From Mucilaginibacter gracilis (GTDB lineage Bacteria > Bacteroidota > Bacteroidia > Sphingobacteriales > Sphingobacteriaceae): a stretch of DNA of 64,000 nt. This document shows, one piece after another, positions 1 through 8,001 of the stretch. The notes below the pieces were generated by a model. That model saw only the letters and a list, made by a program, of their open reading frames with translations, made no database searches and was not told the origin of the DNA. Position 1 is the first letter of the stretch, and each line of letters starts with the position of its first letter. The stretch is taken from assembly GCF_003633615.1 (NCBI RefSeq), contig NZ_RBKU01000001.1, positions 5,704,001 to 5,768,000 on the forward strand. The letters are read 5' to 3'. A program made the translations under genes and the position numbers.

Positions 1-739
1 TGGTTAATGGGTCGATAATGAGGTTACCATCGCGCTGCGGGAACAGGATGGTTTGTTTAATATCGGCGGCATTATAACGCTGGCCCTGGTACATTTCGGT
101 TTTCCAGGGTGTATTTTGCTGGGCCGCTTTAATATCCTGGCTCCAAAAGCCATTCAAATCGGGAGCTTTGTCGAAACTATTACCCACCAAACCAACACGG
201 GTATAAAGGCGGTAGGTAACGGTTATCTGCTCGCCCAGGTAAACGTTTTTTTTATCAACCACGGCCCGTATAAATACGTTTTTAGCCATATCGCCCGAAG
301 CAGCTGCCCCAATGCTGTTATCCGGCCCGGCTTGCTGGCCCTGGCCGCCCTGTTGTTGTTGCTGCTGTGGCGAACCCTTAATTACCTTAACGGTGATGGG
401 CCGCGTGCTTAACGTTTTTCCGTTTGATACAACCGTTGCCGAACCAATGGTATAGGTGCCCTCTTTACTGGCTACCAAATCATACCCAATGGAAACGCTT
501 TGCGACATGCTACCGTTAACAGACTCCATGCTGGTAGATTCGTTGGGGCCGCCTACTACTTGCAAACCGCCAAAACTTGGCTGAGTATAACTACCTCCCG
601 AAGCGTTTAAGGTGAACTGCACCTCAAATACTTCGCCGGTGGCTACCTGGCTTTTACTTACCGATGCCGTAAAGCTTTGGCCCCATACGCTGCCCGTGCA
701 GCATAACAAGAGTATGAATATGTATTTTTTAATGTTCAT
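1..739 (-). CDS. batD: BatD family protein, N-terminal part (runs off left edge)
   Basis: Partial gene: 246 codons are visible and no stop is reached before the window edge. The N-terminus (MNIKKYIFILLLCC...) is a signal peptide ending near VWG-Q, so the protein is exported. The body is a string of beta-rich domains of the BatD (oxygen tolerance) type, with a Q/G-rich linker at about residues 117-130. It is the last visible gene of the Bat operon, about 80 bases after the TPR gene. BatD proteins are large periplasmic or inner-membrane-anchored partners of the BatA/BatB von Willebrand proteins. Family assignment comes from sequence plus position. Confidence 0.85.
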   Translation of the reverse strand, partial: MNIKKYIFILLLCCTGSVWGQSFTASVSKSQVATGEVFEVQFTLNASGGSYTQPSFGGLQVVGGPNESTSMESVNGSMSQSVSIGYDLVASKEGTYTIGSATVVSNGKTLSTRPITVKVIKGSPQQQQQQGGQGQQAGPDNSIGAAASGDMAKNVFIRAVVDKKNVYLGEQITVTYRLYTRVGLVGNSFDKAPDLNGFWSQDIKAAQQNTPWKTEMYQGQRYNAADIKQTILFPQRDGNLIIDPLT

Positions 740-816
740 TTAAAGCCTGGTTAAATTTCATCCACCACTATTTTATAAATTATAAAAGCATCAATGCTGC
801 TACCGCATACGCCTTT

Positions 817-1575
817 TTACCAATCCTTAGTGATGTTTCCCTTTACGCCTTTTAATTTTTTATTTTTTAGTTTATCCTGTGTTTGTTTTTCCTGGTTGTT
901 GAGGGCTTCTAACATGCGCTCGGCGTCCTCTTTATTCATTTTGGGCTGGCCGCTTTGCTGGTCCTTTTTATCCTGATCTTTTTTGTCCTGATCTTTTTTG
1001 TCCTGGTCCTGTTTGTTTTTATCCTGGTCTTTCTTGTCCTGGTCCTTGTTGTCCTTATTATCTTTATTCTGATCCTGCTTGTTCTTATCCTGGTTTTTGT
1101 TGTCTTTATTATCCTTGTTGTCTTTGTTCTTTTTATCCTGGTCTTTTTGCTTTTGCAGCATTTTTTGGGCGTAGGCCAGGTTATAGCGGGTTTGGTCGTC
1201 TTTAGGGTTATTAATTAATGCTTTTTTATAGGCATCAATACTTTCTTCCAGTTTTTTTGATTGCAGCAGCGAGTTGCCTAAGTTATAGTAAGCCTGGGCA
1301 GCAACGTTTTTATTATTTGCCGATTGTGCAATTTTGGTAAACTGCGCCTGGGCCCCGGTAAAGTTTTTTTGTTTATACTGAGCATCGCCAAGGTTAAAGT
1401 TAGCTTCAATGCTTTGGTCTTTTTTGGCAACGCCGTTTTTATAGGCTTCTTCGGCCTCCTTGTATTTTTGTTCCTGGTAAAGCTGGTTCCCTTTACGGAT
1501 GTCGGCCTTTTCCTTTTGCGCAAATAGGGCAAAAGCAGGCAGCATCAGTAAGATTACCAATAATAGCTTTTTCAT
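817..1575 (-). CDS. batC: BatC-like tetratricopeptide repeat protein
   Basis: Protein of 252 aa with a signal peptide (cleavage near ALFAQ-KE), then about three TPR units (residues 25-140, with NFNLGDAQY-type and AYYNLGNSL-type helices), then a very charged K/D/N/Q tail (about residues 144-207) and a short C-terminal helix. Exported TPR proteins of this kind are BatC in Bacteroidetes aerotolerance operons and are thought to hold the Bat proteins together. The start overlaps the stop of batB by 4 bases (ATGA), so translation is probably coupled. The tail is built from near-repeats at DNA level. Confidence 0.85.
   Translation of the reverse strand: MKKLLLVILLMLPAFALFAQKEKADIRKGNQLYQEQKYKEAEEAYKNGVAKKDQSIEANFNLGDAQYKQKNFTGAQAQFTKIAQSANNKNVAAQAYYNLGNSLLQSKKLEESIDAYKKALINNPKDDQTRYNLAYAQKMLQKQKDQDKKNKDNKDNKDNKNQDKNKQDQNKDNKDNKDQDKKDQDKNKQDQDKKDQDKKDQDKKDQQSGQPKMNKEDAERMLEALNNQEKQTQDKLKNKKLKGVKGNITKDW
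955..1146 (-). repeat. In-frame degenerate minisatellite in batC tail
   Basis: About 190 bases coding for repeated D-Q-D-K-K and D-N-K units. The best-preserved part is three copies of a 15-base unit (DQDKK) near the 3' end; the 5' part mixes 9-base (DNK) and 15-base units. All units keep the reading frame, so gain or loss of units would change only tail length. Confidence 0.75.
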
Positions 1576-2621
1576 ACTTTCACTTCCTCCTTAACCTCAA
1601 ATAATTTCAGTTTGCTTAATGTTACGCTTTTTCTGTTGGATATAAAAAACTCTATCACCAGCAGTATAAAGGCCAGCGCAAGCAATATCTGGAAACGATC
1701 TTCAAAATCCCGGAAGGATTTACTGTCGTAAGCCTTGCGCTCCATTTTATTAATCTGATCCATAATAATACTAAGGCCGCTGCTGGCGTTTGTGGCGCGC
1801 ACGTATGCGCCGTTGCCTGCGGCGGCAATTTCTTTACCCATATTTTCGTCAAGCTTGCTTACTACCACTTTGCCGGCACTATCGGTATGGAAACCGGCTT
1901 GCTTGCCATCCTTAATAATGGGAATAGGCGCACCCTCTGCCGAACCAACACCTACTACGTGAATGGTAACGTCCTTATCGCGGGCACGGTTAGCTGCCGA
2001 TACGGCATCGTCCTCATGGTTTTCGCCATCGGTAATTACTATCATTGCCTTGCCCATGCCGTTTTTAAAATCAAAACTTTGCATGCCCATATCAATGGCG
2101 GCACCAATGGCCGTGCCTTGTGTGGGCACCATGTTGGTGTTAATGGTGTTTAAAAAAAGCTTGGCGGCGCTATAATCGGTAGTGATGGGTAGTTGTACGT
2201 AGGCCTGGCCCGCAAAAACAATGATGCCTATCCTATCATCGTGCAGGTTATCAATTAATTGCGAAATGGCTTGCTTGGCATTTTCTAAACGGTTGGGCGA
2301 TAAATCTTGCGAAAGCATACTGTTTGATACATCAAGCAGTATCATAATATCGGCACCTTTGCGCTTAACTTCCTCCATTTTCGAACCTATCTGCGGGTCG
2401 GCAGCACCAATAAGCAGCAGACCGTAGGCGATGATGAACAACGTAAATTTAAGCCAGGGTTTTGATATCGATACCTGGGGCATCATTAATTTAACCACGT
2501 TTTTATCGCCAAAGGCAGCTAAAGCCTTGCGTTTCCACCGGCTTACCCAAATAAATATAATAATGAGAACCGGGATAAGTGCCAGTCCCCATAAAAACTC
2601 GATATGTGCAAAACGTAACAT
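1572..2621 (-). CDS. batB: BatB, von Willebrand factor A membrane protein
   Basis: Protein of 349 aa. There is a membrane segment at each end (about residues 8-28 and 55-75 at the N-terminus, about 310-330 at the C-terminus) and a periplasmic VWA domain between them. The metal-binding MIDAS motif is intact: DVSNS at about residue 98, then a Thr (PTQGTAIG) and an Asp (ITDGENHEDD). The start lies 4 bases after the batA stop, and the stop overlaps the start of the TPR gene. Known role of the family: part of an envelope complex linked to oxidative-stress tolerance; the exact biochemical activity is not known. Confidence 0.9.
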   Translation of the reverse strand: MLRFAHIEFLWGLALIPVLIIIFIWVSRWKRKALAAFGDKNVVKLMMPQVSISKPWLKFTLFIIAYGLLLIGAADPQIGSKMEEVKRKGADIMILLDVSNSMLSQDLSPNRLENAKQAISQLIDNLHDDRIGIIVFAGQAYVQLPITTDYSAAKLFLNTINTNMVPTQGTAIGAAIDMGMQSFDFKNGMGKAMIVITDGENHEDDAVSAANRARDKDVTIHVVGVGSAEGAPIPIIKDGKQAGFHTDSAGKVVVSKLDENMGKEIAAAGNGAYVRATNASSGLSIIMDQINKMERKAYDSKSFRDFEDRFQILLALAFILLVIEFFISNRKSVTLSKLKLFEVKEEVKV

Positions 2622-2624
2622 AGC

Positions 2625-3632
2625 TTAGGTAAGGGCTCCTTTAAATAATGTGTTTTTTAATACAAACTCCAGCAGTAACAACAGCAGGGCAATGGCCGCA
2701 AAGGGCAAAAACATCTCGGTTTTTTTGCGGTACTGGGTTACATCAATCTTGGCTTTTTCCAACTGGTCTATCTTAGCATAAATAGCCTTGAGGGTTTCGT
2801 TATTGGTGGCCCTGAAATACTGCCCGCCCGTGGTTTGTGCTATTTTAGTAAGCGTAGGCTCATCAATATCAACCGGCATGCGCTGGTAAACAATTTCGCC
2901 GGTTTGGGTTTGCATGGGGTATGGCGCGGTGCCATGCGTACCCAGGCCAACGGTATAAACTCTAATGCCAAATTGCTTTGCAATTTCGGCAGCGGTAACG
3001 GGCGGTATTGAGCCGGTGTTGTTTACACCATCCGTTAATAAAATAATTACCTTGCTTTTTGCCTGGCTATCTTTTAAACGGTTAACGGCGGTGGCAAGGC
3101 CCATGCCAATGGCGGTACCATCTTCAATCATTCCGTTTTTTATATCCTGGAAAAGGTTAATCAGCACATCATGATCTATAGTAAGCGGGCACTGTGTAAA
3201 GCTTTCGCCACTAAAAATAACCAAACCAATGCGATCATCCGGACGGCCCTTTATAAAATCGATAGCTATTTGCTTACCGGCTTCAAGGCGGTTGGGCTTA
3301 AAATCTTCGGCAAGCATACTGCCCGATATATCCGACGCTATTACAATATCAATACCCTCGGTACTGGTATTTTGCCAGCTTAAGCTTGACTGTGGCCTGG
3401 CCATTGCAACCACCAGCGCGGCCAGTGCCAGGCAGCGCAATACAATACCCGTGTGCCTAAATTTTGGCAACCAGCTATTGGCGTGCTTTTTAAAACCCTG
3501 CAAAGTAGGCATACTAAGGTTACCTTGCTGCCTTTGCGGTTTATATACATACCAAACCACCATAAGCGGAATGATGACGAACAGCCAGAAAAACCCCGGC
3601 TGCGCAAATTCTATCTGTTTAAACCAGGCCAT
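2625..3632 (-). CDS. batA: BatA, von Willebrand factor A membrane protein
   Basis: Protein of 335 aa with the same plan as BatB: two N-terminal membrane segments, a VWA domain with MIDAS residues (DISGS, DGTAIGMGL, LTDGVNNTG), and a C-terminal membrane segment (FLPFAAIALLLLLLEFVL). It overlaps the upstream BatD-like gene by 14 bases. BatA and BatB are paralogues that normally occur side by side in this operon type. Confidence 0.9.
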   Translation of the reverse strand: MAWFKQIEFAQPGFFWLFVIIPLMVVWYVYKPQRQQGNLSMPTLQGFKKHANSWLPKFRHTGIVLRCLALAALVVAMARPQSSLSWQNTSTEGIDIVIASDISGSMLAEDFKPNRLEAGKQIAIDFIKGRPDDRIGLVIFSGESFTQCPLTIDHDVLINLFQDIKNGMIEDGTAIGMGLATAVNRLKDSQAKSKVIILLTDGVNNTGSIPPVTAAEIAKQFGIRVYTVGLGTHGTAPYPMQTQTGEIVYQRMPVDIDEPTLTKIAQTTGGQYFRATNNETLKAIYAKIDQLEKAKIDVTQYRKKTEMFLPFAAIALLLLLLEFVLKNTLFKGALT

Positions 3633-4599
3633 CGCTCTCTCCTTCTTTAATAATGGTTGGCGCGGGTTTCAATTGCGTTTTCACTACAAAATCAATAGCG
3701 TTGTTTATGCTGTGTTCGTTTTCGGCGGCAAGCGGTTTTTCTTTGGCAAACTTCACCAGATCAGACAGTACCAATACCTGCTTCAGCATGGCACGCTCGG
3801 GCTCGGTAATATCCATATAGCGCAGGCTGGCCAAAATCTCGTCGGTTGTTTGTTCGTTTGCGCTAATGCTGTACCGTTTTTCAAGGTAATGGCGCATTAC
3901 ATCGCTTATTTGGCTATGGTATTCCTTTATCCTATCCTGCTGCCAAAGTTTTTGTTCGCGCAAAGCATACAGTTTATCGAGGGCAATTACGTGGGCAGGT
4001 TTTTCGGGCTCGGCAGGTTTAACAAATACCGGCTTTTTTGGCCGCTTACGCAGATACCAAATAACCGCGGCAATTACCAAAACGGCCAGCAAGGGGAAGG
4101 CTATTTTGGGCGAATTATCTTTTAGCCACTCCTGCCACGAGTAGGCAACGGCTATGGGTTGCTTAATATCATAAACGCCCTTGGTGGTATCAACCGCTAC
4201 GGGGCTAATGGTTAAAACCAGTTCGGGGGTTTTAAAAACACCGGTTTTGGTTTTAAGCTCGTACTGCGGTATTACATACTGGCCGGTATCAAAGGAAGTG
4301 ATGGTATAACTCCTGTCGATGGTTTCTATCGTGATGTCGTTTTTATCAAAGCTGGTATCGGGCTTGTTTACGCTCACTATTTGCACTTTAGCGCGTATGC
4401 TATCGGCCAGTTTTGGGAAACTCACACTATCCTTGGCATTAAAACGGATGCTGAGGTGCAGTGTGGTTTGATCGCCCAGGGGTATGGTAGATTTTTCAAG
4501 ATGGGCATCAACCTGTACGGCTTGTGCGCGGGCCTGTAAAAAGCTGCCCGCGGTTAATATTAAAGCTATTAAATATTTAAAATACTGGTTCATCTTCAA
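3619..4599 (-). CDS. BatD-like / DUF4381-like membrane protein of the Bat operon
   Basis: Protein of 326 aa: signal peptide (ending near ARA-Q), a periplasmic beta-domain of BatD flavour (about residues 27-165), one membrane segment (IAFPLLAVLVIAAVIWYL, about 167-185), and a cytoplasmic helical C-terminal part with a Y-H-x-Q-I-S-D-V-M-R-H-Y-L core typical of DUF4381-type proteins. It overlaps both neighbours (4 bases with the DUF58 gene, 14 with batA). I infer that it links the cytoplasmic MoxR/DUF58 pair to the envelope Bat proteins. It is not a standard BatA-E member. Confidence 0.7.
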   Translation of the reverse strand: MKMNQYFKYLIALILTAGSFLQARAQAVQVDAHLEKSTIPLGDQTTLHLSIRFNAKDSVSFPKLADSIRAKVQIVSVNKPDTSFDKNDITIETIDRSYTITSFDTGQYVIPQYELKTKTGVFKTPELVLTISPVAVDTTKGVYDIKQPIAVAYSWQEWLKDNSPKIAFPLLAVLVIAAVIWYLRKRPKKPVFVKPAEPEKPAHVIALDKLYALREQKLWQQDRIKEYHSQISDVMRHYLEKRYSISANEQTTDEILASLRYMDITEPERAMLKQVLVLSDLVKFAKEKPLAAENEHSINNAIDFVVKTQLKPAPTIIKEGESDGLV

Positions 4600-5477
4600 C
4601 GTCTGCTTTCCCGCTTTTTAAATAATGTCATTAAAGGTTTAACGTAATTTTCGTGGGTGCCAATGTCACCAAAATCAACTCCGCTGCGCTTAAAGGTTTC
4701 CTTAATGCCGGCGTTGCGGCGCAGGGCGTCAGCCTTAAAGGCGTTGCGCACCTCGGGGTTGGCGGTGTTTACCCATTGTATAGCACCGGTTTCCTCGTCT
4801 TGCACTGGTATGAGGCCCATGTTGGGGAACTCTTCTTCGTGCCGGTCGTACAGTCTGAGTGCTATAATATCGTGTTTTTTGTTGGCTATTTTGAGCTGAT
4901 CTTCAAAAGCCGGACTAATAAAATCGGATATGATAAAGGCCGTGCTGCGCTTTTTAATGGCACTGGTTAGGTACTTTAAAGCTTCGGCTACGTTGGTGCC
5001 TTTGTTGGCGGGTGTAAAATCAATCAATTCGCGAATAATCATCAGGATATGGCTGCGGCCCTTTTTTGGCGGGATAAACTTTTCTATCTTATCGCTAAAA
5101 AATATAACGCCTACCTTATCGTTATTCTGTATCGCCGAAAAGGCCAGCACGGCGCATAACTCGGTTGCCACATCCTGCTTTTGCTGATTGATGGTGCCAA
5201 AGTTTTCGGACCCGGATACATCCATCAATATCATCAGTGTTAACTCGCGTTCCTCGTCAAAAACCTTAACATAGGGGTGGTTAAAGCGTGCGGTAACGTT
5301 CCAGTCTATGGTGCGTATCTCGTCGCCAATCTGGTATTCGCGCACTTCGCTAAAGGCCATACCGCGCCCCTTAAAGGCAGAGTGGTACTCGCCCGAAAAC
5401 AGGTGATTGCTCAACCCCCGGGTTTTGATCTCTATTTTGCGTACTTTTTTTAAAAGGTCTTTGGTATCTTTTGGCAT
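4596..5477 (-). CDS. DUF58 domain protein (MoxR partner)
   Basis: Protein of 293 aa, soluble. The N-terminal helix is followed by the DUF58 signature (residues about 25-70: SGEYHSAFKGRG...IGDEIRTIDWNVTAR) and a VWA-like domain with a MIDAS motif (DVSGS). I chose the start at MPKDTK. A longer frame starting at 5510 exists, but its first codon lies inside a palindromic repeat (GTCATTGCGAG) and the extra residues look unrelated to the family. DUF58 proteins act with MoxR ATPases in assembly or activation of protein complexes. Confidence 0.85.
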   Translation of the reverse strand: MPKDTKDLLKKVRKIEIKTRGLSNHLFSGEYHSAFKGRGMAFSEVREYQIGDEIRTIDWNVTARFNHPYVKVFDEERELTLMILMDVSGSENFGTINQQKQDVATELCAVLAFSAIQNNDKVGVIFFSDKIEKFIPPKKGRSHILMIIRELIDFTPANKGTNVAEALKYLTSAIKKRSTAFIISDFISPAFEDQLKIANKKHDIIALRLYDRHEEEFPNMGLIPVQDEETGAIQWVNTANPEVRNAFKADALRRNAGIKETFKRSGVDFGDIGTHENYVKPLMTLFKKRESRR

Positions 5478-5505
5478 TTGTTTGATTTCTCTCTTTTCAA
5501 CCCCT

Positions 5506-5601
5506 GTCATTGCGAGCGATAGTGTGGCAACCGTACGTTAGGCCGGGCCGCTATGCAGTGCGAATATGCCTCTGTGCGGTTGCTTCGTTCCTCGCAATGA
5601 C
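5506..5601. repeat. Palindromic repeat, GTCATTGCGAG family, copy 1
   Basis: Imperfect palindrome of about 96 bases, starting GTCATTGCGAG and ending CTCGCAATGAC. The inner arm holds a GGCAACCG / CGGTTGC pair. It sits between the MoxR gene and the DUF58 gene, so in the operon transcript it would form an extended hairpin. Other copies are noted at about 5.6, 15.3, 17.3, 32.8, 50.5 and (more distant) 59.0 kb. Confidence 0.85.
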
Positions 5602-5622
5602 AGGCCTTTTATTTTAACACTT

Positions 5623-5717
5623 GTCATTGCGAGCGATAGCGTGGCAACCGCACATAAGCTGGTCCGCTTTGTATGGCGAATATGCCTCCGTGCGGTTGCT
5701 TCGTTCCTCGCAATGAC
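5623..5717. repeat. Palindromic repeat, GTCATTGCGAG family, copy 2
   Basis: Second copy, only 21 bases from the first and in the same orientation. The ends GTCATTGCGAGCG and CTCGCAATGAC are the same; the central loop differs. A tandem pair inside an operon resembles the way REP/BIME elements occur in enterobacteria (analogy only). Confidence 0.85.
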
Positions 5718-5725
5718 ATAGTTTT

Positions 5726-5782
5726 TTATTTGCTTCGCTGTCTTATCTTGCTTCCTGATTCTCGCTTCCTGACTCTTCTTCC
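5726..5782 (-). repeat. Low-complexity 3'-UTR arm after the MoxR stop codon
   Basis: Read on the minus strand, the sequence right after the MoxR stop is purine-rich and quasi-periodic (units such as GAGTCAGGAAGCGAGAATC and AGGAAGCAAGAT). The same style of sequence follows the stop codons of smpB and of the quinone oxidoreductase gene, which suggests a shared kind of element rather than chance. Confidence 0.5.
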
Positions 5783-6835
5783 TTACGGTACTTCCACCGC
5801 GTTCAATATCCCGGTTACAATATCTTCCTGGGTAATGTTTTCGGCTTCGGCTTCGTAGCTCAGGCCAATGCGGTGGCGCAATACATCGTGGCAAACGGCG
5901 CGCACATCTTCGGGGATAACGTAGCCCCTGCGTTTGATGAACGCATAAGCCTTGGCGGCCAGTGCCAGGTTGATGCTTGCCCGTGGCGATGCACCGTAGC
6001 TGATGAGGTTTTTATAATTACCGAGCTTATACTGATCGGGAAAGCGGGTGGCGAAAACGATGTCGATAATGTATTGCTCTATCTTTTCGTCCATATAAAC
6101 CTCGCGCACCACTTTGCGGGCGCGGATAATATCTTCGGGCTTAATAACCGCGTTTGGCTTTAACATGCCCGTTGGCGATATATTGGCGCGGATGATGCGT
6201 TTCTCGTCTTCCTTATTAGGGTAGCCTATTACTACCTTGAGCATAAACCTATCCACCTGTGCTTCGGGCAGCGGATAGGTACCTTCCTGTTCAATTGGGT
6301 TTTGGGTAGCCAGCACCAAAAACGGCGTTGGCAGCGGGAAGGTATTATCGCCAATGGTTACCTGGCGCTCTTGCATGGCTTCCAGCAGGGCACTTTGTAC
6401 CTTGGCGGGAGCGCGGTTAATTTCATCGGCCAAAATAAAATTGCTGAACAGCGGGCCCTTGCGCACAATAAATTCTTCCTTTTTTTGGTTGTATATCATG
6501 GTGCCCAGTAAATCGGCGGGCAGCAAATCGGGCGTAAACTGTATGCGGCTAAAATCGGCCTGTATGCATTTGCTCAGCGTGTTAATGGCCAGTGTTTTAG
6601 CCAAACCGGGAACACCTTCCAGCAAAATATGCCCATCGGCCAGTAAACCAATAAGCAGGCGCTCTACCATGTACTTTTGCCCTACAATTACCTTATCCAT
6701 CTCCATCTTCAGGATGTCGATAAAAGCACTTTCCTGCTGTATCATTTCGTTAAGGGCGCGGATATCTGTTGATTGCGACGATACCACCGGCGCTGCCTGC
6801 TGAACGTACTGACTGTTGCTATTTGTTTCTTCCAT
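5783..6835 (-). CDS. MoxR-type AAA+ ATPase
   Basis: Protein of 350 aa, cytoplasmic. Walker A is GVPGLAKT (about residue 95), Walker B is ILADEINRAP, and the sensor/VDRF region ATQNPIEQEGTYPLPEAQVDRF is spread over about residues 193-215. Full length for the MoxR family. It is the first gene of the Bat operon and has a good Bacteroidetes promoter directly upstream. Likely a chaperone-like ATPase that works on the DUF58/VWA proteins encoded next. Confidence 0.93.
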   Translation of the reverse strand: MEETNSNSQYVQQAAPVVSSQSTDIRALNEMIQQESAFIDILKMEMDKVIVGQKYMVERLLIGLLADGHILLEGVPGLAKTLAINTLSKCIQADFSRIQFTPDLLPADLLGTMIYNQKKEEFIVRKGPLFSNFILADEINRAPAKVQSALLEAMQERQVTIGDNTFPLPTPFLVLATQNPIEQEGTYPLPEAQVDRFMLKVVIGYPNKEDEKRIIRANISPTGMLKPNAVIKPEDIIRARKVVREVYMDEKIEQYIIDIVFATRFPDQYKLGNYKNLISYGASPRASINLALAAKAYAFIKRRGYVIPEDVRAVCHDVLRHRIGLSYEAEAENITQEDIVTGILNAVEVP

Positions 6836-6863
6836 ATCTCCGGGTAAAAATTATTTCGGTGGG

Positions 6864-6893
6864 CAAATTTAAGGCATGGGCAATTTCACACAA
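6864..6893 (-). promoter_or_regulatory. Promoter of the Bat operon (TTG-N19-TAAATTTG)
   Basis: On the minus strand a TTG (6893-6891) is followed after exactly 19 bases by TAAATTTG (6871-6864). This matches the Bacteroidetes primary-sigma consensus at both boxes. The predicted start of transcription is about 25 bases ahead of the MoxR start codon. Confidence 0.7.
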
Positions 6894-7022
6894 GGGATAT
6901 GTTAAATTAATTTGTTAAAAAATGTTAAATGGTGGTTTTAGGGTTGCGGATATGGTATCCCGGTTACCCGGTTACTTAGGTGGAAACCGAGTAACGACTA
7001 AACTACAGGAAATAGGAATGGC

Positions 7023-7553
7023 TTAATTGCTTTGTCCAAACTCAGCTTTATTAAATTTAATAAGCTGGTCATTCAACAAACTATCCTTTTTTAGGTCAGG
7101 GTGGGAGTTGACGTAATCAATAGCATCGTAAGGCGACAAATATTCGGGGCCAAATTTTTTTGAAATAAAATTAGTTCCCAAAATTTCACAATAAGCCCGC
7201 AAAAGTGATGATTTATCTTTGTACCGTGTAAAGATGAATGGGCCGTCTCTTAATTCAAAGTCATCGTGATAAGTAGCGTGTTCGAAAACTGCAAGTTTTA
7301 AAAAAATCAACAAAACATATTTTTCATATTCAACATTTATAACACTTTTATTCAATATACCAATAACACTGCAAGGCGGCGCGGGAAGTTGAATACCAGT
7401 GAAGCTTGCTGACCTGTTTTTGGCAACAGGCTGATAATTTATTGCGAAACGTTTAAGAGGGATCATGTTTATACCAGCCACCCTCCTATTACATAGATAT
7501 ACCAGTAAACAAAAACACATTACACCCAATAAAATGCCTTTTTGTTTTTTCAT
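7023..7553 (-). CDS. Unknown exported or membrane-anchored protein
   Basis: Protein of 176 aa from MKKQKG. The N-terminus is one hydrophobic stretch (GILLGVMCFCLLVYL), either an uncleaved anchor or a signal peptide. The rest has no motif I recognise; it ends in a charged region (KKDSLLNDQLIKFNKAEF). A longer start 57 bases upstream is possible but adds residues in front of the hydrophobic segment. It lies on the same strand as the Bat operon but upstream of its promoter, so it is a separate unit. Coding status is supported only by length and by the sensible N-terminus. Confidence 0.55.
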   Translation of the reverse strand: MKKQKGILLGVMCFCLLVYLCNRRVAGINMIPLKRFAINYQPVAKNRSASFTGIQLPAPPCSVIGILNKSVINVEYEKYVLLIFLKLAVFEHATYHDDFELRDGPFIFTRYKDKSSLLRAYCEILGTNFISKKFGPEYLSPYDAIDYVNSHPDLKKDSLLNDQLIKFNKAEFGQSN

Positions 7554-7739
7554 AGCAGCTCTGGTTAGTTCTATAAATATATTTGTTTTTATATTTATTG
7601 GCGCAAGCATTTTAATGGCAAAAAAACGTGCCTGAGGGGTAATGATTAAACTACGGGGAACGGTAATTGTGACATCGGTAATTGGCGAGACAATGTCGCA
7701 TCATGGAATTGCATAACTGGATAAAATATACTTTTGCTA

Positions 7740-7868
7740 TAGTCGGAGACTACAGGCATAATGCATTCGAAGTCGGAGACTTCGAATAGCGAATTCGAAT
7801 AGCTACGAAGAAATTTTGTTGTTCGAAGTCTCTGACTTTGAAACTATTATGCATGTAGTCTCCGACTA
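7740..7868. repeat. Palindromic element with TAGTCGGAGACTACA ends
   Basis: Perfect 15-base terminal inverted repeats (TAGTCGGAGACTACA / TGTAGTCTCCGACTA). The arms continue inward to about 48 bases each with a few mismatches, and the inner part contains another self-palindrome, TTCGAAGTC-GGA-GACTTCGAA. The loop is about 32 bases. No open reading frame is carried. It looks like a small non-coding mobile or structural repeat. Confidence 0.75.
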
Positions 7869-7960
7869 CAGTAAAAGTAACACACCTAACTACGGAAGGC
7901 CCCGTCATTGAGCCATCCAACAAAACAAAATTGAGCTTTATACCAAAGTTTAGCTTACAA

Positions 7961-7989
7961 TTTAACTGCACCTTTGTTGTGCAGTTAAA
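7961..7989. promoter_or_regulatory. Candidate operator ahead of the SDR gene
   Basis: A perfect 11-base inverted repeat, TTTAACTGCAC-N7-GTGCAGTTAAA. The spacer is CTTTGTT, and the bases CACCTTTG around it are close to a -7 box (TAnnTTTG). The palindrome ends 12 bases before the start codon. There is no T-run after it, so a terminator is unlikely. Best reading: binding site of a dimeric repressor that blocks this promoter. The regulator could be the adjacent AraC protein or, more likely for such symmetry, an unlinked TetR/MarR-type protein. Confidence 0.55.
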
Positions 7990-8001
7990 CACAACAAAAA
8001 A

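Noticed and set aside
955..1218. Very hydrophobic 87-aa frame on the plus strand (LVLFILIFF-type)
   Set aside because: It is the reverse complement of the K/D/Q repeat tail of batC; the hydrophobic look comes from complementing AAR/GAY codons.
5538..5894. 118-aa frame over the palindromes at 5.5-5.7 kb
   Set aside because: Built from the two repeat copies and the end of the MoxR gene in another frame; RNEA/SLRGTKQP-type peptides are typical translations of this repeat.
7750..7992. 80-aa minus-strand frame ahead of the SDR gene
   Set aside because: It covers the GTCGGAGAC palindrome and the operator; no protein-like features.
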